DNA of 9,207 nucleotides. Source: Pseudomonadota bacterium (lineage in GTDB: Bacteria > Pseudomonadota > Alphaproteobacteria > Sphingomonadales > Sphingomonadaceae). How positions within the stretch are numbered: position 1 is the first letter of the stretch; each line of letters opens with the position of its first letter. This document shows positions 5,486-9,207 of the stretch, piece after piece. The stretch covers positions 5,203 through 14,409 of the forward strand of contig JARXKR010000040.1 of the NCBI GenBank assembly GCA_030271565.1. Direction: 5' to 3'. Made by a program: the position numbers and the translations under genes. Below the pieces are notes generated by a model, which saw only the letters and a program-made list of their open reading frames with translations, was not told the DNA's origin and made no database searches.

Positions 5486-7801
5486 TCAGAAGTTGATCGA
5501 AGCGGTCACAAACACCTGACGCGGGTTGGCGTAGTAGGCCGACAGCACGCCTTCTTTGCCCAGCGCCGAGGCGAGAGGCGTGACCAGCACGCCCGTAGTC
5601 GGATCGGCGCGCATGAAGGTATAGCCCGAGGTCTTGATCCGCTCATCGGTCAGGTTCTTGCCGAACACCCCCAATGACCAACGATTGCCCGGCGCGTGAT
5701 AGACGATACTGGCATCGAACAGCTGGTACGCAGGTTGATCGAGGTAAGGATTGGCGATCTCGAACTGGTAAGTCTTGCTCTTGAACGACATGCCAGCACC
5801 GAAATTGAGCGTGCCGTCGGCCAGTGGCATAGCATAGTCGAGGCTGGCGCTGCCCGACCAGGCCGGGGTGTTCTGGATGTGGCGATACTGTGAGACCTCT
5901 TTGGGCGCACCAGCAACAATGGTGATGTAGTTCAGGTACTTCGCGTCTACATAGCCGAGCGAACCCGACAGGGTCAGCTTGCCTGCATCACTATCGATCA
6001 GCTTGGCGCGGGCTTCCAATTCAAAGCCCTTCATCCGCGCTTTGCCGGCGTTTGAAACCACCCCGCAAAAGGTCGTCAAGCCGCTCACCGTGCAGGCCAC
6101 CGAACCCGGGATCTGCACGTCGGTGTAGTCCATCCAGAACGCCGCAGTGGCGAGGTAGAGGCGGCGGTCAAACAGGTTTGCCTTGTATCCGATTTCGTAG
6201 CTGTTGACCTTTTCGGGCTTGAAGCTGAGGTATTCGGCCTGGGTGACCCCGACTGGCGCATTAGCACCCACTCCGCGCGGATCGAATCCGCCGCCTTTGA
6301 AGCCTTGCGAGTAGGAGGCGTACAGCGTGGTATCGCTGTTCGGTTTGAAGGTCAGCGATGCCTTGGGCGTGAACTTGGTGAAGGTCTTGGTGCCGTGGAC
6401 GTTGGTCAGCGGGCCACCGAAAAGGTTCCCGGCTCCGCCGAACACGGGTGAGCCTCCGCCGGTGTAAAACTGGCGCAGGACATCACCTTGGCGTTGATCC
6501 CAGGTGTAACGGCCGCCCAGCGACAGGCTCAGCTGATCAGTAAAGTCATAGCTGAAATCGGCGAAGCCCGCCATTGTTTCGGTGTGGATGTCGGCGCTGG
6601 TATAGGCGGTTAACAGGGTTGGCGCGGGGTACTGAACGAACAGGCGAACATCGAACTGGGTCAGTGCCGAAGCGTCGAGGTAATAAAGCCCGACCAGGCC
6701 ATTGAACTTGCCTTTGCTGACGAGCACCTGCAGTTCCTGGCTGAACTGCGTGTTGCGATAGATTCCCGGTACGTCAACGTCTTGCGTCGGCAGCGCGTCG
6801 AAGTCGATCGGAGTCAGCGAATCGTCCTTGCGGTAAGCCGAGATCGAGCGGAACGTCAGGCCTTCGGCCGGCTCTGCTTCGAGGAACAACGAGGTGCCCC
6901 AGGCTTTCACGTCCTGCACCGGATAGTTGAGGCCGCCTTGCGTGTCATAGACATTGGCGAGCACCGGGGTGCCGCTGACCAACCCCGGAATGAACCGGTG
7001 TCCGCCACGCGGGTTCGAAGTGTCGTGGGTGTAATCGCCGGTCAACCGTGCAAACACGTTGGTGCCGTGAAGCTCGATCGTGCCGCGCCCGGCCCAGATA
7101 TCCTTGTTGTAGTTGGACAAGCCGTTGGTCAGGTTGGTGCCGAACCCGCCGCGGGTCAGCCGCGCCACAGATCCGCCGATCCGGAGGACCTTGCTTTCGC
7201 CGACTGCCACCGATCCGGTGAGCACGCCGTCGGCCTGGTTGTAGCTGCCATAGGTCGCGCGCGCCGAAAGGTGCGCCTTGTCGTCGAGCCGCCGGGTGAC
7301 GTACTTGACCGCGCCGCCGACAGTGTTGCGGCCATAAAGCGTGCCCTGCGGCCCGCGCAGCACTTCGATCCGCTGGACGTCGTAGATATCGAGCACCGCA
7401 GCTTGGGGCCGGTTGAGATAGACGTCGTCAAGATAGATCCCGACACCCTGCTCGAAGCCCGAGACCGGGTCCTGCTGGCCGACGCCGCGGATGAACGCGC
7501 TGAGCGTGGAATTGGTTGCGCGGCTCGCTTCGAGCGTCACGTTGGGGACGGTTTCAGCGAGCGCAGTAATATCGGCCGAACCCTGGTTGGCGAGCTGGTC
7601 GCCCGAGATCGCGGTGATCGCGATCGGCACGTTGAGCAGGCTTTCCTCACGGCGGCGCGCGGTGACGATAATTACGTCGCCATTGTCTTCAGCAGTAGCG
7701 GCGGCCGCCGCGCTGGTCTGGGCGTAGGCCGGGGCCGCGGTCAGGCTGACGAGAACGCTGGCGATCAGTGAAGCGCGGCTTAGCAAAGCGTGGTTACGCA
7801 T
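5486..7801 (-). CDS. TonB-dependent outer-membrane receptor, substrate unknown
   Basis: Ligand-gated 22-strand outer-membrane channel that takes up a scarce nutrient with energy from TonB-ExbB-ExbD. From ATG at 7801-7799 the protein has 771 residues, a usual size. A Sec signal peptide covers residues 1-27 (basic start, hydrophobic core, cleavage after AYA). A likely TonB box, DVIIVTA, is at 42-48. The plug domain runs from about 53 to 170: FIRGVGQQDPVSG near 103, GVGIYLDDVYLNRPQ near 119, and the signature RIEVLRGPQGTLYGRN at 144-159. The barrel fills the rest and ends in FVTASINF, with the terminal Phe typical of outer-membrane proteins. Two cysteines close together (ACTVSGLTTFCG) may form a disulfide in an external loop. 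The start is fixed by GGGAGGAAA upstream (GGAGG 7 bases from ATG); extending to 7879 would bury the signal peptide. A TetR regulator is divergent. No catabolic, siderophore or transporter gene adjoins it, so the substrate cannot be inferred. Confidence 0.95.
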   Translation of the reverse strand: MRNHALLSRASLIASVLVSLTAAPAYAQTSAAAAATAEDNGDVIIVTARRREESLLNVPIAITAISGDQLANQGSADITALAETVPNVTLEASRATNSTLSAFIRGVGQQDPVSGFEQGVGIYLDDVYLNRPQAAVLDIYDVQRIEVLRGPQGTLYGRNTVGGAVKYVTRRLDDKAHLSARATYGSYNQADGVLTGSVAVGESKVLRIGGSVARLTRGGFGTNLTNGLSNYNKDIWAGRGTIELHGTNVFARLTGDYTHDTSNPRGGHRFIPGLVSGTPVLANVYDTQGGLNYPVQDVKAWGTSLFLEAEPAEGLTFRSISAYRKDDSLTPIDFDALPTQDVDVPGIYRNTQFSQELQVLVSKGKFNGLVGLYYLDASALTQFDVRLFVQYPAPTLLTAYTSADIHTETMAGFADFSYDFTDQLSLSLGGRYTWDQRQGDVLRQFYTGGGSPVFGGAGNLFGGPLTNVHGTKTFTKFTPKASLTFKPNSDTTLYASYSQGFKGGGFDPRGVGANAPVGVTQAEYLSFKPEKVNSYEIGYKANLFDRRLYLATAAFWMDYTDVQIPGSVACTVSGLTTFCGVVSNAGKARMKGFELEARAKLIDSDAGKLTLSGSLGYVDAKYLNYITIVAGAPKEVSQYRHIQNTPAWSGSASLDYAMPLADGTLNFGAGMSFKSKTYQFEIANPYLDQPAYQLFDASIVYHAPGNRWSLGVFGKNLTDERIKTSGYTFMRADPTTGVLVTPLASALGKEGVLSAYYANPRQVFVTASINF

Positions 7802-7858
7802 CGGGTTTCCTCCCAAAAAACTATTCGCCAGCCGCTCTCCGGCTCGGCGAGTGCAGCC

Positions 7859-7886
7859 CTTATATAATAGTTGAACCAACTTTCAA
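7859..7886 (-). promoter_or_regulatory. Candidate promoter of the TonB-dependent receptor gene
   Basis: On the minus strand, TTGAAA (7886-7881) and TATAAG (7864-7859) are separated by 16 bases; each matches the sigma-70 consensus at 5 of 6 positions. Transcription would start near 7852, leaving a leader of about 50 bases that contains the strong GGGAGGAAA ribosome binding site. The inverted repeat at 7869-7888 covers the -35 and most of the spacer, so binding there should repress. Confidence 0.6.
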
Positions 7887-7888
7887 CT
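7869..7888. promoter_or_regulatory. Putative TetR-family operator (inverted repeat)
   Basis: A perfect 7-bp inverted repeat, AGTTGAA (7869-7875) and TTCAACT (7882-7888), spaced by CCAACT. A third half-site lies within it: AGTTG-AAC-CAACT (7869-7881) is also palindromic, so CAACT occurs at 7877 and 7884, seven bases apart. The 20-bp length and its position between a TetR-family gene and its divergent neighbour fit a TetR operator. It overlaps promoter-like hexamers on both strands, suggesting repression of the receptor gene and autorepression. The repeat is seen directly; the binding protein is inferred. Confidence 0.62.
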
Positions 7889-7898
7889 TTGTTATGAG
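7871..7898 (+). promoter_or_regulatory. Candidate promoter of the tetR-family gene
   Basis: TTGAAC (7871-7876) and TATGAG (7893-7898) lie 16 bases apart on the plus strand, each matching consensus at 4 of 6 positions. Start of transcription would be near 7905. It lies almost back-to-back with the receptor promoter and shares the same inverted repeat. It is weaker than the minus-strand promoter. Confidence 0.4.
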
Positions 7899-7979
7899 GG
7901 TGCCAGCACGAAGCACGAGAGAATGATGCTTTGGCGTGGCAACTGTGCAACACTACCGCGCGGCGATGGGGAGATTCGA

Positions 7980-8588
7980 GTGGACTTGGCGACCAGCGCA
8001 AAAGCTCCGCGTGAACCGCGCACCGAGCGTGGGCGGCGCACCCAGCGCGCGATTCTCGATGCAGCAGCAGCGGAATTCGGCGAGAAGGGCTTTCACGAAA
8101 GCTCGATCGTCTCGATCACGATCCGCGCTGGGGTCGCGCTGGGCAGCTTCTACACCTATTTCGAAAGCAAGGAGGCGCTGTTCAAGGCGCTGGTGACCGA
8201 CATGAGCGGGCGGGTTCGTGATCACGTCGCCCCGGTGCTCGCAGCGCACGGCGGCGGGGCGATCGGCGCCGAAGGCATCGCGCTCGCCGCGTTCCTCGAC
8301 TTTGCGCGCAGCCACAAGGAAATCTACCGGATCATCGACGAAGCCGAATTCGTCGCCCCCGAAGCCTGGCGCGCGCACTATCTCAATACCGCCGCGCGCA
8401 TCCTCGAGCGCCTGCAGGCGGCGCGGGCCAAAGGCGAACTCGGGGTCGAACCCAGCGAAGTCCACGCCTGGGCGATCATGGGGATGAACGTGTTTCTGGG
8501 GCTGCGGTTCGGTGTGATGGGCGCGGACGCCGATTTGGCCGATGTGGCGGCGCAGGCGAATGCGCTGTTGAAGGGCGGGTTGGGATAA
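7980..8588 (+). CDS. TetR/AcrR-family transcriptional regulator
   Basis: DNA-binding dimeric repressor of the TetR family with 202 residues, typical of the family. The N-terminal DNA-binding domain spans about residues 17-68: helix 1 is TQRAILDAAAAEFGEKGF, the helix-turn-helix covers about 43-60, and the hallmark GSFYTYFESKEALF follows at 55-68. The C-terminal ligand-binding domain (about 70-202) is all-helical and divergent, so the inducer cannot be named. The GTG at 7980 is chosen because GGGGAG lies 6 bases upstream; in-frame ATGs at 7923 and 7926 have poorer ribosome binding sites and would add 18 or 19 residues unlike the family's N-terminus. Divergence from the TonB-dependent receptor gene and the shared operator make that gene, and itself, the likely targets. 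An insertion-type repeat begins 8 bases after its stop. Confidence 0.92.
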   Translation: MDLATSAKAPREPRTERGRRTQRAILDAAAAEFGEKGFHESSIVSITIRAGVALGSFYTYFESKEALFKALVTDMSGRVRDHVAPVLAAHGGGAIGAEGIALAAFLDFARSHKEIYRIIDEAEFVAPEAWRAHYLNTAARILERLQAARAKGELGVEPSEVHAWAIMGMNVFLGLRFGVMGADADLADVAAQANALLKGGLG

Positions 8589-8595
8589 GCACCTT

Positions 8596-8747
8596 CGATC
8601 CTCTCCGTTTTTGCGAAGCACAAACGGGGAGGTGGCAGTTCCGCAGGAACTGACGGAGGGGTCTCTGGGCGAGCGTCGATACCCCTCCGTCTCGCCTGCG
8701 GCGATCCACCTCCCCATTTGTGGCCTTCGCCAAAAATGGAGAGGACC
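8596..8747. repeat. Compound palindromic repeat between tetR and prfC (copy 2)
   Basis: Same family as the element in smr, about 152 bp. It begins with CGATCCTC (8596-8603), identical to copy 1, and its outer ends pair as TCCTCTCC (8599-8606) with GGAGAGGA (8738-8745). Sub-hairpins occur in the same order as in copy 1: an outer hairpin ending in GGGGAGGTGG (8626-8635); CAGTTCC-GCA-GGAACTG (8636-8652); ACGGAGGGGT (8653-8662), which pairs perfectly with ACCCCTCCGT (8681-8690); TCGCC-TGC-GGCGA (8692-8704); and CCACCTCCCC (8706-8715), complementary to 8626-8635. Blocks shared with copy 1 include GGGGAGGTGGCAG, CTGACGG and CCCCTCCG. Loops and hairpin stems differ but keep complementarity, suggesting that structure is conserved. 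It fills most of the tetR-prfC gap and may act as a terminator for tetR. Confidence 0.85.
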
Positions 8748-8792
8748 TTAAGAGCTTGGCCTGCCTCGCTCCCCCCGCTAAGCGCGCAACCC

Positions 8793-9207
8793 ATGTCCAA
8801 CCGCCGCACCTTTGCCATTATCTCGCACCCCGACGCGGGCAAGACCACGCTGACCGAGAAGCTGCTGCTGCAAGGCGGGGCGATCCATCTGGCGGGGCAG
8901 GTCAAGGCGCGGGGGCAGGCGCGGCGGGCGCGGTCGGACTGGATGAAGATCGAGCAGCAGCGCGGGATCTCGGTCACCTCTAGCGTGATGACCTTCGAGC
9001 GTGACGGAATTACCTTCAACCTGCTCGATACGCCCGGCCACGAAGACTTTTCCGAGGACACTTACCGCACGCTGACCGCGGTCGATTCGGCGATCATGGT
9101 GATCGACGCGGCCAAAGGGATCGAGCCGCAGACCCGCAAGCTGTTCGAGGTCTGCCGGCTGCGCTCGGTGCCGATCATCACTTTCGTCAACAAGGTCGAC
9201 CGCGAGG
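8793..9207 (+). CDS. prfC: Peptide chain release factor 3 (RF3), N-terminal part (cut by right window edge)
   Basis: Translational GTPase that recycles RF1 and RF2 from the ribosome after peptide release. The frame is open from ATG at 8793 to the window end, giving 138 residues of an expected 525 or so. All visible G-domain motifs are intact: P-loop SHPDAGKTT (residues 11-19), switch region EQQRGISVTSSVM with the conserved Thr, G3 DTPGHEDFSEDTYR, whose SEDTYR segment separates RF3 from EF-G, and G4 NKVDRE at the right edge. The opening MSNRRTFAIISHPDAGKT matches the usual RF3 N-terminus, fixing the start although no good Shine-Dalgarno sequence is visible. About 45 bases separate it from the palindromic repeat, and no promoter was recognised there. 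Confidence 0.96.
   Translation, partial: MSNRRTFAIISHPDAGKTTLTEKLLLQGGAIHLAGQVKARGQARRARSDWMKIEQQRGISVTSSVMTFERDGITFNLLDTPGHEDFSEDTYRTLTAVDSAIMVIDAAKGIEPQTRKLFEVCRLRSVPIITFVNKVDRE

Noticed and set aside
6782..7771. 329-codon open frame on the plus strand opposite the TonB receptor gene
   Set aside because: It lies wholly antisense to the plug and barrel coding sequence, has no Shine-Dalgarno sequence and no family motif.
7953..8717. 254-codon minus-strand frame over tetR and the repeat
   Set aside because: It crosses the palindromic repeat and is antisense to a clear TetR gene; its residues show no domain.
8596..8747. Copy 2 explained as an ordinary rho-independent terminator of tetR
   Set aside because: The multi-hairpin order and shared sequence blocks match the copy inside smr, which cannot be a terminator in its position. 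Termination may be a secondary effect at copy 2.
1..9207. CRISPR array, tRNA, rRNA, toxin-antitoxin or phage-defence system
   Set aside because: No regularly spaced direct repeats, cloverleaf, rRNA-like stretch or recognisable defence domain was seen on either strand.

Overview
The window looks like a chromosomal segment of a GC-rich alphaproteobacterium, most likely a sphingomonad (Sphingomonadales). The reasons are a TimA-type Tim44 protein next to an MltA transglycosylase and an Smr-domain gene, divergent from secB-murJ-trpS, together with a large TonB-dependent receptor and dispersed GGGGAGG-type palindromic repeats. The taxon is an inference from gene content and style, not from a marker gene.

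Left part (1-2712, minus strand): an apparent operon secB-murJ-trpS. It encodes the export chaperone SecB, the lipid II flippase MurJ and the N-terminal 181 residues of tryptophanyl-tRNA synthetase, which runs off the left edge. A divergent intergenic region (2713-2971) separates it from a plus-strand operon, timA-mltA-smr (2972-5428): a membrane-anchored Tim44-like protein, an outer-membrane lytic transglycosylase lipoprotein, and an Smr-domain protein. Four of these six genes (secB, timA, murJ, mltA) concern moving material through, or remodelling, the cell envelope.

Middle part (5431-7980): a perfect hairpin terminator separates smr from a convergent TonB-dependent outer-membrane receptor gene (minus, 5486-7801). 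A TetR-family regulator (plus, 7980-8588) is divergent from the receptor. Their shared promoter region holds a perfect inverted repeat that overlaps promoter-like hexamers on both strands, so a repressor bound there could silence both genes. The receptor substrate and the TetR ligand cannot be read from the sequence.

Right part (8589-9207): a compound palindromic repeat, then the first 138 residues of peptide chain release factor 3 (prfC), which runs off the right edge.

The most unusual feature is the repeat family. One copy (4921-5046) lies inside smr, is exactly 126 bp (42 codons) with perfect 12-bp terminal inverted repeats, and is read through in frame as a Pro/Gly-rich linker. A related copy (8596-8747) with the same order of sub-hairpins lies between tetR and prfC. 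This resembles in principle the protein-coding palindromic elements described in Rickettsia. I saw no CRISPR array, tRNA, rRNA, transposase or phage gene.
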